From Seminavis robusta (taxonomy: Eukaryota; Bacillariophyta; Bacillariophyceae; Naviculales; Naviculaceae), in contig CAICTM010000228.1 in NCBI GenBank assembly GCA_903772945.1, forward strand, positions 5,515 through 69,514: a stretch of DNA of 64,000 nucleotides, read 5' to 3'. Positions 43,016-53,230 of the stretch are shown here, in pieces. The translations under genes were made by a program, and so were the position numbers. Under the pieces are notes generated by a model that worked only from the letters and a program-made list of their open reading frames with translations, had not been told where the DNA came from and did not search any database. Numbering within the stretch: position 1 is the stretch's first letter; every line of letters starts with the position of its first letter.

Positions 43016-43423
43016 TTATCTTCTCCCTTCCTTTTTGAATTTTTTCCTGTCCAGATATTGCGTGAGGAAGTAAGTGGTACTGGCTTTGCCTTTCTTCTTT
43101 TCTTCAATGTCTGCTTGTTGATAACACTCTTCCGCCTCCTTGACGTACTTGTACAGGGGTTGAATGTTGTAAGTCCCAGTTCGTTCCATCGCGTCAAGCA
43201 GCCTCTCAATCTTGTCGAAGCAAGGATTCTGATACCTGGATCCTTGCTGTGATGGGATGCAAGGCAAGAGACAAGCTGTCAGATTATCCAGCAACGAGGG
43301 TATCGGTGGAGGGGTATCCGATGATCAATATGGAAGCCATTGGCAGTAACAGCACCGATCACTTACTTTGGCTGCCATTCGTAGCTGGTCCAGCGTTATC
43401 CGGAGTTTGTTGGCGCCCGACAT
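43016..43423 (-). CDS. Small two-exon protein, unknown function
   Basis: Exon 1 43423-43367 encodes 19 residues (MSGANKLRITLDQLRMAAK) ending at a consensus GTAAGT donor. Exon 2 43246-43016 begins after a CACAG acceptor and encodes 76 residues, in phase 0. The total is 95 residues with a 120-nt intron. The protein is helical and basic, with KIERLLDAMERTGTYNIQPLY, EAEECYQQADIEEKKKG and a Lys/Arg-rich tail. The consensus splice sites and clean join are the main evidence. I do not recognise the family. The plus-strand frame at 43249-43782 overlapping it is taken as a shadow. Confidence 0.6.
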
Positions 43424-44174
43424 TGTCTCTGAAGTACAACAATACAGTACCTGCGATGCTTCCAGGAGACGTGAGGGCTGGATGTGTTGCAGGGATGAAT
43501 GATGGCTGCATTGGATGCGTGTGCGGTCGGCGATATTGCAATATTAATGTAAGGATTTGCAGACATGTAGTAGCTCTCAAGCTAGCTAGTTTAATTAGTT
43601 TCCCGCCTCCCGCCGACGATGCATTTGCAGCTCAGAAAGCTCGACTTGCACGTCTACCGTTGACTATTACCGGTACGGTACGCATGGTACTGTACCTGGT
43701 ACCGGTTCTGGTACCTGGTGGGTACGGTACGTGGGTACCCTTCATCCAGTCTCAATCCGCTTCACCGGCTAATTTTGTTTAACTGTTCCGGAGATGCTTG
43801 GTCGGTTCTGGTGGGGGTCAAAACAGCAGATGCCTTATAATCACAACATCTTCGCGTCAGCCGATTTTTCCGTTACGACGGATTTAGCCTAAGCAAGTGG
43901 AATATGTCGGTTCGAACTGGCCTGCTCTGACTTTGCTCTTGTCTTTGGAGCTCCCCAACGCCATCGACAGCAATGCAAAGATCAGAGGGAAAGAAGTGTT
44001 CACCATCATTCAATCGTCTCTACTATCCTGTTTGAAAGGAGCAAGAGACGATTCAAAGTCTACAACTCCAACAGATTAGTCCCTGAGAGTTATCTTTGTA
44101 GTTGTGTTCCCTGTTTGTAGGTGTGAGTGAGTGGAGTATAGATTTCCGTGTTGGCGATACTAGGCCGTTCTACA
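43424..44174. promoter_or_regulatory. Divergent intergenic region with GGTACC cluster
   Basis: 751 bp between the small gene and the RRM gene. About 43668-43740 is a dense set of GGTAC, GTACC and TACCGG words. The downstream part probably includes the 5' UTR of the RRM gene. Confidence 0.5.
43668..43740. repeat. Dense GGTAC/GTACC palindrome cluster
   Basis: More than eight GGTAC or GTACC words in about 70 bp, including TACCGGTACGGTACG and TACCTGGTACCGG. Strong potential for hairpins or cruciforms. Confidence 0.8.
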
Positions 44175-46007
44175 ATGCAGCAAAAGCCCAGTGCACCAAA
44201 TGCTAATGGGGAGATGCCCCACGACGACGACCCCGCCGCTGACAATTTTGTTGTGGACTCATCCACCAAGGTTGCTCCACAAATGCACACAAATATGAAT
44301 GGCAACATGCCGCCACAGCAGGTATATGTCGAGAACAATAACATGGGACCTAACATGGGACCGCCCAAAGTCGCAGGGCTGGAAACCCAGTTCCAAGCAC
44401 TCGGCATCCATGGAGAAGAAGGCACCATCAATAACAACCACGAGCCTCGTGAAGGAGAAGTCGAAGACTCTGAAGGCAATGATGGGGCCGAAGGCGAGGA
44501 CGATCCTCTCAAGCTCTTTGTGGGACAGGTAAGCATGCTACCCTCGCTACCCATTGCTGCACCTCCGCTTGGGTGGGTCGCAATGACGGCAAAATCTTGT
44601 GATCTGACATATTTTGCACCAACACTTTATTATCTGTTATGTTACACAACCGTCCATATAGGTCCCCAAAGACATGAACGAAGAAGATATCTTTCCCACT
44701 TTTGACTCCTTTGGACCACTCAAGGATGTAGCCATCATTCGAGACAAACACACTGGATTGCACCGGGGATGCGCATTTGTCACGTTTTGGTCGTCCGGTG
44801 ACGCAGAGCGTGCTCAGGAATCTTTGCATGACAATTTCACATTCCCCGGTGCTCGTAGGCCAGCTCAGGTCAAGCCCGCGGAACCATCAGGTAAGTTAAG
44901 GGGTAGGGTTGGTATGAGCTACAAAGAGGGATGGACAGTGCACTCACAACGCGGTGTATTATCAAAGTACCAGAGAACAAACTTTTCATTGGTATGCTTT
45001 CTAGGAAAGCTGGTGAGACAGAAGTGCGTGAAATATTTGCACCCTATGGAGAGATCAAGGAGATCTACATGATCCGAAATGCGGATGGATCCAGCAAGTG
45101 CGCTGCTTTCCTCAGATATGTCAAGCGCGAAGCAGCATTGCAAGCCATTGAAAGTCTCAACAACAATGTCATGATGGACGGTTCAGCACGGCCCCTGATC
45201 GTCAAGTTTGCTGATAACAAACACCAAAAGCAGCAGAGGCACATGCGCAACGTCAGACGACAAGAACTCATGGCCACGGGAGCTGGACCAGGGTATCCAG
45301 GCTACCAGGTCCCACAGGTCCCCCCTCCAATGGGAATGGCCGCGCATCCCGGTGGCCCACAGTATCCAATGCCACCACACCAGTATGGACCGGCGTATGG
45401 TGCCGGAAACCCTCCACCACCACCACACCCTCCCCACCACCCCTACATGTACCCTCCACACCAGTATGGACCTGCTCCTCCTTACGGCTACCGTAATCCC
45501 CAAGAAATGAGGCCGCCTAATCCCCGTCCACGCGAGGGGCCCGCTGGCGCCAACCTGTTTGTGTACCACCTTCCTCATGACCTGACGGATGCCGATTTGG
45601 CCACCGCTTTCAATCCGTTTGGAAACGTGATTAGTGCGAAAGTTTACGTCGACAAGTACACTGGTGAAAGCAAAGGTTTTGGTGAGTCCAATTATGCATA
45701 CATATCCTTATAGTGGTTGATTTTTTTATTGCTCACCATTTCCATCATTATAGGTTTTGTGTCCTACGATTCGGTCATGTCAGCCGAAGCGGCAATTGAA
45801 CAAATGAACGGTTTCCAGATTGGAAACAAGCGCCTAAAGGTTCAGCACAAGCGTGTCCATAATCACGGCCAAAACGGCGTACACAATGGCATGCCCCAAC
45901 AGCAGCCCATGCCTCAGGCCCATTATCCCGTCCCGGGACACCAGCCCCCTCCCGTTGTCTCGACCACGGCGGCTGCCGGCCCTCCAGCACTTCGGGTCAA
46001 TCCCTAG
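44175..46007 (+). CDS. CELF/Bruno-like RNA-binding protein, three RRMs
   Basis: Four exons: 44175-44528, 44662-44890, 44968-45681, 45754-46007 (516 residues; introns 133, 77 and 72 nt). RRM1 spans exons 1-2 ([24 protein letters not shown]). RRM2 is in exon 3 ([42 protein letters not shown]). A Gly/Pro/Tyr-rich linker follows ([20 protein letters not shown]). RRM3 spans exons 3-4 ([42 protein letters not shown]). RNP1 and RNP2 motifs are recognisable in each. The layout, two close RRMs then a linker and a C-terminal RRM, fits CELF/Bruno regulators of splicing and translation. Splitting RNP1 (KGFG/FVSYD) by an intron is common in the family. Confidence 0.9.
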
Positions 46008-46617
46008 GAGAGATTGACAATATTGCGTGGGCGAATCCTCTCTTATCACTACCCCAACCAAACAATCCCCTGTACGAACAATACAATTCAAGGGCACTGT
46101 TCTCTAGTAGCATTGTTTCACTAGTAGAATGAATTTGCCTTATTTTTCCTAGTTCGTAGTGTTGTCTCATGTTTTGTCCACTAGCTAGTACACCAAAGTG
46201 TGGCGTAAACACTGCTGTACCGGTAAGAACAATACAAGTTACGGGCACTCTATTAGTACTCTAGTAGCTAGAAGCATTCTTTCTTTAGTTGAAGAAAATA
46301 CTGTTGTCTCTTCACGTTTTGTCTATCACTATTGCTACTGTAGTGCACCTGGGTGTGGCGACAAATTTCTCAGGTTTTATTATGGTTTCCTTTTCATAAT
46401 GCTACATGTATCATACAGTACAGTCGTACAGGGGTCCACCACTACGGTGCTCTCCCATCATTAGTTAGATACCGGTAGTCGGCGCATTTGGAGAAGTTGC
46501 AGAAAGACCCTTTCTTTAGAGTTACACATGTTTCTACGTGGCGTACGTCCTGTAGTTTGGCACAAAAACAACGCAACACCAACTGATCGTTTTTCGCTAC
46601 CACCAGAGGACCCCTCT
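46008..46617. other. Intergenic, tail-to-tail spacer with a diverged duplication
   Basis: 3' flanks of convergent genes. Most of it is a diverged tandem duplication (about 46071-46215 and 46215-46370). TACCGGTA occurs at 46217 and 46470. Confidence 0.6.
46071..46370. repeat. Diverged tandem duplication, about 145 bp
   Basis: Shared landmarks occur in the same order twice. They are TGTAC then GAACAATACAA, GGGCACT, CTAGTAG, GCATT, TTGTCTC, GTTTTGTC, and GTGTGGCG. In copy 2 a short insertion turns TGTACGAAC into TGTACCGGTAAGAAC, creating a TACCGGTA palindrome. Confidence 0.65.
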
Positions 46618-48300
46618 TTAATCAAATTCATCGAGTTCGTCTTCCAGCTCCTGTGCCTTTTCTTCGTCTGTCTTGTCGTCATTACGCTTTCGACGGTTCC
46701 CACGACTCGCCTCCAGCTGTTTCTTGTAGGCATCTGGTGGGTACCTCATGGCACGCACCGCGTCATTGTGGGTTGTCAGACAATAAGCGATACGACGGTG
46801 GAATGCTTCTGCTGGTTCCTTGGTGGCGTATACATCCACCAAATCATGGCTCTGCACATAGGCTTCTTCGTGATGAATGGTGGCATCGAGGACCCCATCT
46901 CGGACCGCTTTGGCCACGACGAATTCAGCCGAAGTGGCACTGGGCAATCCCAATCGATCCGCTACATCTTGAAGCGAGAGACGACTGTAGCTGACATGAA
47001 GCTTTCGCAATCCAGCCTTTACCACTTGCTGTGCCAAACGTGAAATGAGAGTGTGTGTCCCATCTTGTTGTAGCCGCGTGACTTGCTCGGCGACCACCTG
47101 ATGGAACACTCCCAAGTCCCCTTGACGAACCGCCTGAGTGATTGCCAAGTAGGGGCTCAATTCTCGCTTCATGCCTTTGCTCAAGAAGACGTGTCGATCA
47201 GGGATTTCCCCCATGAGCAGCTGCACAATGATCAAGAGACGCTGAGCGGCAATTCGGAATCCGAGCCCCGTGTTGGTGGGTGCCTTGCGGAGACACTGAC
47301 TCAAGTTGGAGAACGCCGATGTGTATTCGAGTCGAAGAGACTGAATGCGGCCACTGTAGTATAGATAGCGACATAGCTGGTTGTTGGATGCCGAATCGGG
47401 AAATGTCGAGTTGGCCAGCAACTTTTGGGCTTGCTCCACTGCAGACCAAGAAAGAAAAACAAGGTTAGAAAGCCAAAACGAGCAACCGATAAATTAGATT
47501 CGAACAAGCAAAATCCCACACTGACCCTGTGCATTATTGAGCAAATCTTGGAGCATCAAATTGATGAGTGTTGCTTGACAGTCAACATCACGACGAAGAC
47601 AGGCCATGTTTTGGCCCCGTGCCATGTCCTGACGCAGAGAGGCCGCCACAGCCGGGTCGTTGAGAGACTCGGCCACGAGAGATCGGAATCGGAACATGCG
47701 CGCCAAAAGAGGATAGAGCGAAGCTGCCGAGACTCCCGACATGGACGTAATTTTGAGAGCCGAGGCGTTCAAGTAGCCCATCAAGATATCAATTCCCTTC
47801 TGCGCCAGAGCAAATGCCTCACTGAATTTGTTGTCTTTCCACAGCAATCGCACCATGAGACTGATCAACCAGCCTTCGACTTCTCGGTCGGCAGAAGAAG
47901 ACAAGTATCCAGCTTCTTTCATCTTGGGTGTCTCCGCGCCTTCCACATCCATGGCCGTCTCAGCCGCCGTTTCGGCTTTCAACAACACCCGACCAGCACT
48001 GCAACGTCCTGCTGGATCCAACAGTTTGGTAGCAGCGGCCGAAATGTCTTCCAAGGTAGCTCCACCTGAAGCACCCGATGCTGTCCCCAACCAACGACGA
48101 ACCACTTTTCCAGGGTTGGAGTAGGTGTGCAGCGTTCGGTCCTTGTCCGAGAGACCACCGCCCAAGAGACGCTCCAATCGGCGCCCCGCCGCTTCTAGGG
48201 GAGGCAAAGGAGGAGCAGCATTTTCCTCTTCTTTTTTGCCTTTGTCCTTCTCCTCTTTCTTTTCAGAGTCCTTCTTGGGAGGGTCTTCCTTCTTCGCCAT
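46618..48300 (-). CDS. RPN3: 26S proteasome regulatory subunit RPN3 (PSMD3)
   Basis: Lid subunit of the 19S regulatory particle. Two exons, 48300-47526 and 47438-46618, with an 87-nt intron in phase 1, give 531 residues, against 534 for human PSMD3. The first exon covers a Lys/Glu-rich start and helical repeats (REVEGWLISLMVRLLWKDNK). The second covers NNQLCRYLYYSGRIQSLRLE and GFRIAAQRLLIIVQLLMGEI, the PCI winged helix (TRLQQDGTHTLISRLAQQVV, YSRLSLQDVADRLGL), and the C-terminal FHRRIAYCLTTHNDAVRAMR. A nuclear-localisation-like RGNRRKRNDD and an acidic tail end the protein. Confidence 0.95.
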
Positions 48301-48602
48301 CTTGCCTGCTAATCTTGTGGTTGTCGAAGTGAATGTCTAACGAGATCCTTGATCTTTGTGGACTGTCGAAGCTTCGTCGACCATCGGATTGCTTCCAAAC
48401 CTCTAACGCTACTGTTAAAAATAGATGATCGACTTGACTCGTCACTCGACTCCCCACTCGACTCCGTGACTGAGAAGTCAGCGCTCAACACGGGTCGATT
48501 GCGCCGTATGTGGCCAGTGGTACTGGTACCCAGTACGGATAGCCAGACTCCAAATCTTTGAGGACGCCTCATGGATATCAGTACAGGTACATACACTCAA
48601 GG
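48301..48602. promoter_or_regulatory. Divergent promoter region
   Basis: 302 bp between head-to-head RPN3 and sulfotransferase genes. Three near-repeats of GACTCG/GACTCC lie at 48431-48463. GGTACTGGTACCCAGTAC palindromic words lie at 48518-48536. Confidence 0.45.
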
Positions 48603-49619
48603 ATGGTTGTTGCCCCACTGATCATTGCTTTATCTTGGTGGCAGCTTCTAGTAGTGGCTTCTGTGGCCACTGTTGCGGCTCCAGCAGATAATGGTGCCTT
48701 GAATGAACTGGTAGATGGGGGAGAAGAATTTCGGATGAACACATGGAACTTTCTTTACAACTGGTTACTGGGAGGCACCATGGAGGCAGAGAAGCAGCCG
48801 TTGCCCCAGCCAATCTTTGTTATTGGAGCAGGTCTACCACGAACAGGGACAGCTAGCTTTCGAACAGCCATGGGATTGCTGAACATGAAATCTTATCACA
48901 TGATCGATGGGTGCATGGAGACGCCTGGACACCAGGACATGTGGTACAAATTTCTGATTGAACAATCCATTTCAATAGATGATGTTCTGGGGGGGATTGC
49001 TGCAGATGGCTTCAATGCTACCATAGATACACCTACGGTGTTTCATTACAAAGCCCAGATGCAACGCTACCCCAATGCGAAGGTTGTCTTGACGGTACGC
49101 GATTCTCCCGAGCAGTGGGCTAACAGCTTTGCAAAAACAATTCGGCGTATAGTCTTGGCAAGTGAGCACGTTCCCTTCACTTTGATTGGTCCCATGGCAC
49201 GTTCATCACAATTTGTAGGGAGAATGTTTGAAAATGCCAACTTGCACATGGAAGATCCTTCCCTGTTGCCACAATTCTACAAGGACTTTGTCGCAGAGGT
49301 CAAAGCCACTGTTCCTGCTGACAAACTCCTGGTCTTTAATGCCAAAGATGGATGGGATCCGCTCTGCAAATTTGTGTCTCCCCTTGCGGAAAGCATCCAA
49401 GAACAGTGTCAGAAGCTTTTGGCCACGGGGACACCCTATCCCCATGTGAATGATGAAGCACAAATACTTGCTGTGGCTATCGGGCTAGAAACAATTACCA
49501 TGATATTCAAGGTGATGCCTTTTCTCTTGGTGGTTGCAATTTGCTTTCTACATGTTAGTCGAACTGCTCAGACTCGGCCTGAATCATCCAACAATCCTGG
49601 AAAAACCAAAACTGAGTGA
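48603..49619 (+). CDS. Membrane sulfotransferase-like protein (Sulfotransfer_4 type)
   Basis: Single exon, 338 residues from the ATG at 48603. The N-terminus is a signal peptide or anchor (LIIALSWWQLLVVASVATVA). The phosphosulfate-binding loop is VIGAGLPRTGTASFRTAM. The 3'-phosphate element is YPNAKVVLTVRDSPEQWANS, with the expected Arg and Ser. KLLVFNAKDGWDPLCKFV matches the later core. A hydrophobic segment near the C-terminus (FKVMPFLLVVAICFLHV) adds a second membrane helix. Family members are single-domain P-loop sulfotransferases common in algae and fungi. The acceptor is unknown. Confidence 0.85.
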   Translation: MVVAPLIIALSWWQLLVVASVATVAAPADNGALNELVDGGEEFRMNTWNFLYNWLLGGTMEAEKQPLPQPIFVIGAGLPRTGTASFRTAMGLLNMKSYHMIDGCMETPGHQDMWYKFLIEQSISIDDVLGGIAADGFNATIDTPTVFHYKAQMQRYPNAKVVLTVRDSPEQWANSFAKTIRRIVLASEHVPFTLIGPMARSSQFVGRMFENANLHMEDPSLLPQFYKDFVAEVKATVPADKLLVFNAKDGWDPLCKFVSPLAESIQEQCQKLLATGTPYPHVNDEAQILAVAIGLETITMIFKVMPFLLVVAICFLHVSRTAQTRPESSNNPGKTKTE

Positions 49620-50448
49620 TTCTTGTCCTCCAAATTATCTTGCCAGGAGCTGCCGCCCATCGCCTGTTTCCGTAGCTTCTTGCCGCATGGTGGGCGACAG
49701 ACACCTGGACAACATCTTGCTTGTTCATCTCATTGGGACATTTCTTTCACACTGACTTAACTTCATCCTTGGTCGGGATCCCAAGCCACTTCCACCCGCA
49801 GCTTTCCTCTTAACTTGTGAGGTATGTTATTCCAATCTGATTTGAATCTTTGCTTCCAGGGCTGGGCTCAAGTCGGTTCCTGTTGGATGCTCTGTTTTGA
49901 ACGAAGATGGTTGAGGGAATGGGAGGCTTGGAATTGAGCCGCAGTTTTGTTCCTTGGTGTGTGAAGCCTTCAATGCACTTTGCAAGACTGCAGGGCTCAT
50001 TTTGAATCTGCTTCATCTCATGAGTGATGTGGGCATTGAAGACTCTCCAACAACCCTTCTGCGGATGCCGAAGATGTAATTGCGAAGGTGGAAGAGTGGT
50101 TCTGTCTGGAGCAGACGGATGAACAAGCAGAAGGCTTCTTCATTGGACAGATCAACAACTGTTTGTCTGCTCTCGCCCCTCAAGTGATGGACGTCTTCCA
50201 TTCATTGGCAGTAGCTCGTCGTTGTTGTTTCCTCCTATTTTCTATGGTTTGGATCTATCAGTACTGGTGCAATGTCCCATACACTTTGTGTATTTTTGTA
50301 ATATAGTTACGTGGAGGACAGATGAGCAAACCCCCGTTTGCGATCACCTTGCTGTGTGTATTTACGTTGTATATCTTCCATTTAGCGTGTGTTGTGAATA
50401 TTGACATGTTTTGTTGAGGCCGCAGGTGTGTTGCTTTTTTGTTGACTT
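49620..50448. other. Intergenic, tail-to-tail spacer
   Basis: 829 bp between convergent genes. Short frames at 50088-50306 and 50222-50404 have no domain. Nothing convincing seen. Confidence 0.5.
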
Positions 50449-51768
50449 TCAAACGAAAACTGTTTCAAAATCTCTCTTGTTTGTATACCACGCCTTCCAC
50501 GCCCCTTGGAAGGGGTCATAGAATACATTCCAGTCCAACACATTCGGGTTGGCTTTCATTTGTAACGCGTGTTTTTTCCGCTCCTGTGTTGCCTCTGTTG
50601 CAAACACCGTGTATATATGTTGTAAGCACTCTTTCCGCTGCATTCGCCGTTGCTTCTTTGAAATGACTGGACTAGCCTCCACCAGAACTGGAATGGGCCC
50701 ATCAGCTGGAAAGGCAATCGTCGGTTTGGATCCAAAGGAGCCCGTGGCGGATACATCCACTGAAATGCAGAATTCCCTGGCCAACCGTCTAGCACTCCTG
50801 GAATGATCCATGTCATCAAACATTTTGGAGGCATCCCTCCCTGCATGCACCAATAGAGTATCGGGTGAACCAGGATGACTGGTGAAAAAGTCGGTAATGT
50901 CAAAGATGCATCCATGCAAACCAATCAGGCACCTTTCGGGTGAGTTGAACCCCGCTAGTAGATAGTCGAGATGGCAGAGTCCGAACCGGAAATAGAAGTC
51001 TTTGCCAAAGGGAGGATCCGTGACATTTGATCTTTGAAATGTGATCCTTCCAACATCCCAAGATTGTATGAGCCACCCGTAATCACGCTGCCAGAGTGTC
51101 TTCCAAAGAGCCTTAGTGGTGGGTCCCTGTCCGTCGATTAATTCTTTACTGGCTCGACTCACGCAAGCAAACCTGGCGACATCTTGAGGATGTAAGAAGC
51201 TAAAGATGTTGACTTGTACATCGGATGGAAAATTTTCGGGGTGAAGAGGCGTTGTGTTCGTGACACGGCGACGACCTTTGTGGATTGGGAAGAAGTTGAA
51301 GGAGGACTCGGCAAGCCTTGTCCGAATGGTTTGTGGTAAAGTCGCTGCTAGTCTTCCAGCAACCATGTTAACCTTTCTGGACCACTTCAAAGCCGTTCTT
51401 TCCGAGTTGGTAGCCCGAGCCGATCGTTTGGCCTGAGCCGCTGCTCTCCCTGCTAGTAGCGCCTGCTCCACTTCCGGATCAGCTCCTCTGTCGAATTGAA
51501 GCCAAGACAGTCTAGAAGCAGCCCTTCTAGAAATCGTACTGGTACCGTTATCAGCAGCGGATTGATGATTGTCTCCTTCGCGTGAGCAGTTGTTGTTGGG
51601 GTCTCCGTCTTGTAGGTAATAGACTCGATTGCAACTCATTTCGCGACGATACACAGTCACAACGCTCAGGATACCCATGAGGACCAAAGGCCAAATGTAC
51701 AATTGCGCATAGGAGCACACAGCCTGCGATATCTCCAACCCAAAATCATAGTGAAGCTGTGGATCCAT
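50449..51768 (-). CDS. F-box and cytochrome b5-like domain membrane protein
   Basis: Single exon, 439 residues from the ATG at 51768 (the upstream frame opens with TTG). There is a transmembrane helix near residues 20-45 (LYIWPLVLMGILSVVTVY), then a basic disordered region (RAAAQAKRSARATNSER). An F-box follows at about residues 180-225 (FPSDVQVNIFSFLHPQDVARF, CVSRASKELI). A cytochrome b5-like heme domain lies at about residues 280-335 (LIGLHGCIFDITDFFTSHPGS, LLVHAGRDASKMFDDMDHS). Both axial histidines (HPGS and DHS) are present. An F-box normally recruits SKP1-CUL1 ubiquitin ligases. Combining it with a heme module on a membrane anchor is unusual and suggests a redox- or heme-linked role. The function is inferred only. 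Confidence 0.85.
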   Translation of the reverse strand: MDPQLHYDFGLEISQAVCSYAQLYIWPLVLMGILSVVTVYRREMSCNRVYYLQDGDPNNNCSREGDNHQSAADNGTSTISRRAASRLSWLQFDRGADPEVEQALLAGRAAAQAKRSARATNSERTALKWSRKVNMVAGRLAATLPQTIRTRLAESSFNFFPIHKGRRRVTNTTPLHPENFPSDVQVNIFSFLHPQDVARFACVSRASKELIDGQGPTTKALWKTLWQRDYGWLIQSWDVGRITFQRSNVTDPPFGKDFYFRFGLCHLDYLLAGFNSPERCLIGLHGCIFDITDFFTSHPGSPDTLLVHAGRDASKMFDDMDHSRSARRLAREFCISVDVSATGSFGSKPTIAFPADGPIPVLVEASPVISKKQRRMQRKECLQHIYTVFATEATQERKKHALQMKANPNVLDWNVFYDPFQGAWKAWYTNKRDFETVFV

Positions 51769-52786
51769 GGTGACTAATCTTGGCAAGCAGAAGGGGTCTT
51801 TTAATGTTGTAGCAAGCGTTCTGTGCTTGGCCTTGGAGTCGAACGAGCGTCAAAAGCCCTGAAACTGGATCAGAGAAAACCACGATACTTCAGCATCCGT
51901 GTAGACCCTGCTAGTGGTCCCGTGTATCCTCAACAACAACAAAAAACCAGTACACTACGCGACAACTGCAGCACTAGCTAGCTAGGTAATAGGCACCTGA
52001 AAGAGCATGCAGATGATGCTCTATTAACACTTTGCTGTTCACCAGCGAGGAAGCCGCAAGAGTTTGTGGACGATGTCAGCAAAAAACAGCTGCTCTTCAT
52101 TCTCTTAACATCAAGGGAAGCACTCGCTTTCAACAAATTTGGTCCGCCACCCTCTGTTTTTGTCGGCACCTGGGCAAAAGATAGATTTTTGTATTTGTGG
52201 GGGACCTGGGGGATGGAGAAATCCATTGGCGCCTACCGAAACAACAAAATTTAAGGGATTCGGCTGTTAAATCCAAGGCTCTTCTCTTAAAGCAGTATGA
52301 TTTAAGTCGGAGAGTGCAATTTAAGTCGACGTTCTGAAATTACATGGCGACACTGAAATTGCACTAAGCCCCGTGTTAATAAGCGTGATACGTGCTGAAA
52401 TTACATAGGGCGACTGAAATTGCAATCTTTAAGTGACATTTCAGCTTGAGCGTGAGATTTAAGCTCAAGACAATTCAAAGACTAAATTCGAGAGGTGTTA
52501 AACAAACAATTTGCTCTTTCGGTGAACGCCATTCCCCATCGTTAGGGAGCAGAGGCGCGGGATTAGACTCTGGACTGGAAGTTTCCGTCCAATTTCTGGA
52601 GGCAGCTTTGCTGGTTCACTGACGTGTTGTTTAGAAGTCAACCCCCAACCAAAAGACGAAAGATCCTCTCTGACTCTATCAAAAGGATGGGTTATTGTCG
52701 ACTTCTGAAACAACCTGACAACCCTTCGCAGTGTCATTTCTTCATCCTAATACATCCACTCAACGATCTACGTTCAGCAAACCACC
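51769..52786. promoter_or_regulatory. Divergent intergenic region with iterated motifs
   Basis: About 1 kb between the F-box/b5 gene (minus) and rubredoxin (plus). GCTAGCTAG at 51974. About 52278-52460 holds repeated TTTAAG(T)C and CTGAAATT(A/G)CA words. Open frames at 51978-52254 on both strands are not supported. Confidence 0.5.
52290..52460. repeat. Iterated TTTAAGTC / CTGAAATTRCA words
   Basis: The pair CTGAAATTACAT...GCGAC...CTGAAATTGCA occurs twice (about 52335-52363 and 52394-52423). TTTAAG(T)C occurs at about 52300, 52320 and 52460. The arrangement is imperfect. Confidence 0.6.
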
Positions 52787-53230
52787 ATGATGAAATCATT
52801 CCTTCTCGTTCTCTTTGCCGTCCTGGCGTCCAATGCGTTTGCCTTCGCACCTGCAATTAATTCCCCAGTCAAGTCAAGATCCGTGGCAGCACCACCGGTC
52901 ACCTCACTGAATGTCTTTGGAAACAAGAAGTCCGCTGCAAGCAAGGCCGAGGAAGAAGAAAAGGAGTCCAAGTTCTGGCAAGGAGAGTGGGTCTGTGCTG
53001 ACTGTGGATACATCTACAACAGAGCTGAATGTGCAGGCATGTACTTTGAGGAACAGGGACCTGGATTCCGTTGCCCGCAATGCTCCGGTCCTCGTCGTCG
53101 ATATGCCAAGAAGGTTGGAGATCGGGTTGGAACCACTTTGGATGGAGGTGATGCTCCCATTCTTATCTTTTCCTTTGGTGGAGTATTCTTAACAATTCTG
53201 TTTGGTTTCTGGGCTGTCAATAATTTGTAA
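52787..53230 (+). CDS. Plastid membrane rubredoxin (RBD1/RubA-like)
   Basis: Single exon, 147 residues. Residues 1-19 are a signal peptide, with cleavage before FAP in SNAFAFAP. A basic transit region follows, making a classic diatom plastid presequence. The rubredoxin iron site is CADC (Cys70, Cys73) followed by GYIYN, and CPQC (Cys96, Cys99) followed by SGP. A C-terminal transmembrane helix (ILIFSFGGVFLTILFGFWAV) anchors it to the thylakoid. This arrangement matches the rubredoxins needed for photosystem II assembly in cyanobacteria, algae and plants. It also carries the expected acidic linker (SKAEEEEKESKFW). Confidence 0.93.
   Translation: MMKSFLLVLFAVLASNAFAFAPAINSPVKSRSVAAPPVTSLNVFGNKKSAASKAEEEEKESKFWQGEWVCADCGYIYNRAECAGMYFEEQGPGFRCPQCSGPRRRYAKKVGDRVGTTLDGGDAPILIFSFGGVFLTILFGFWAVNNL

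Noticed and set aside
43249-43782. 177-codon plus-strand frame
   Set aside because: It runs antisense across both exons of the small gene and through the GGTAC repeat cluster, with no domain-like sequence.
43905-43920. GGTTCGAAC resembling a tRNA T-loop
   Set aside because: No matching stems were found nearby; probably 5' UTR of the RRM gene.
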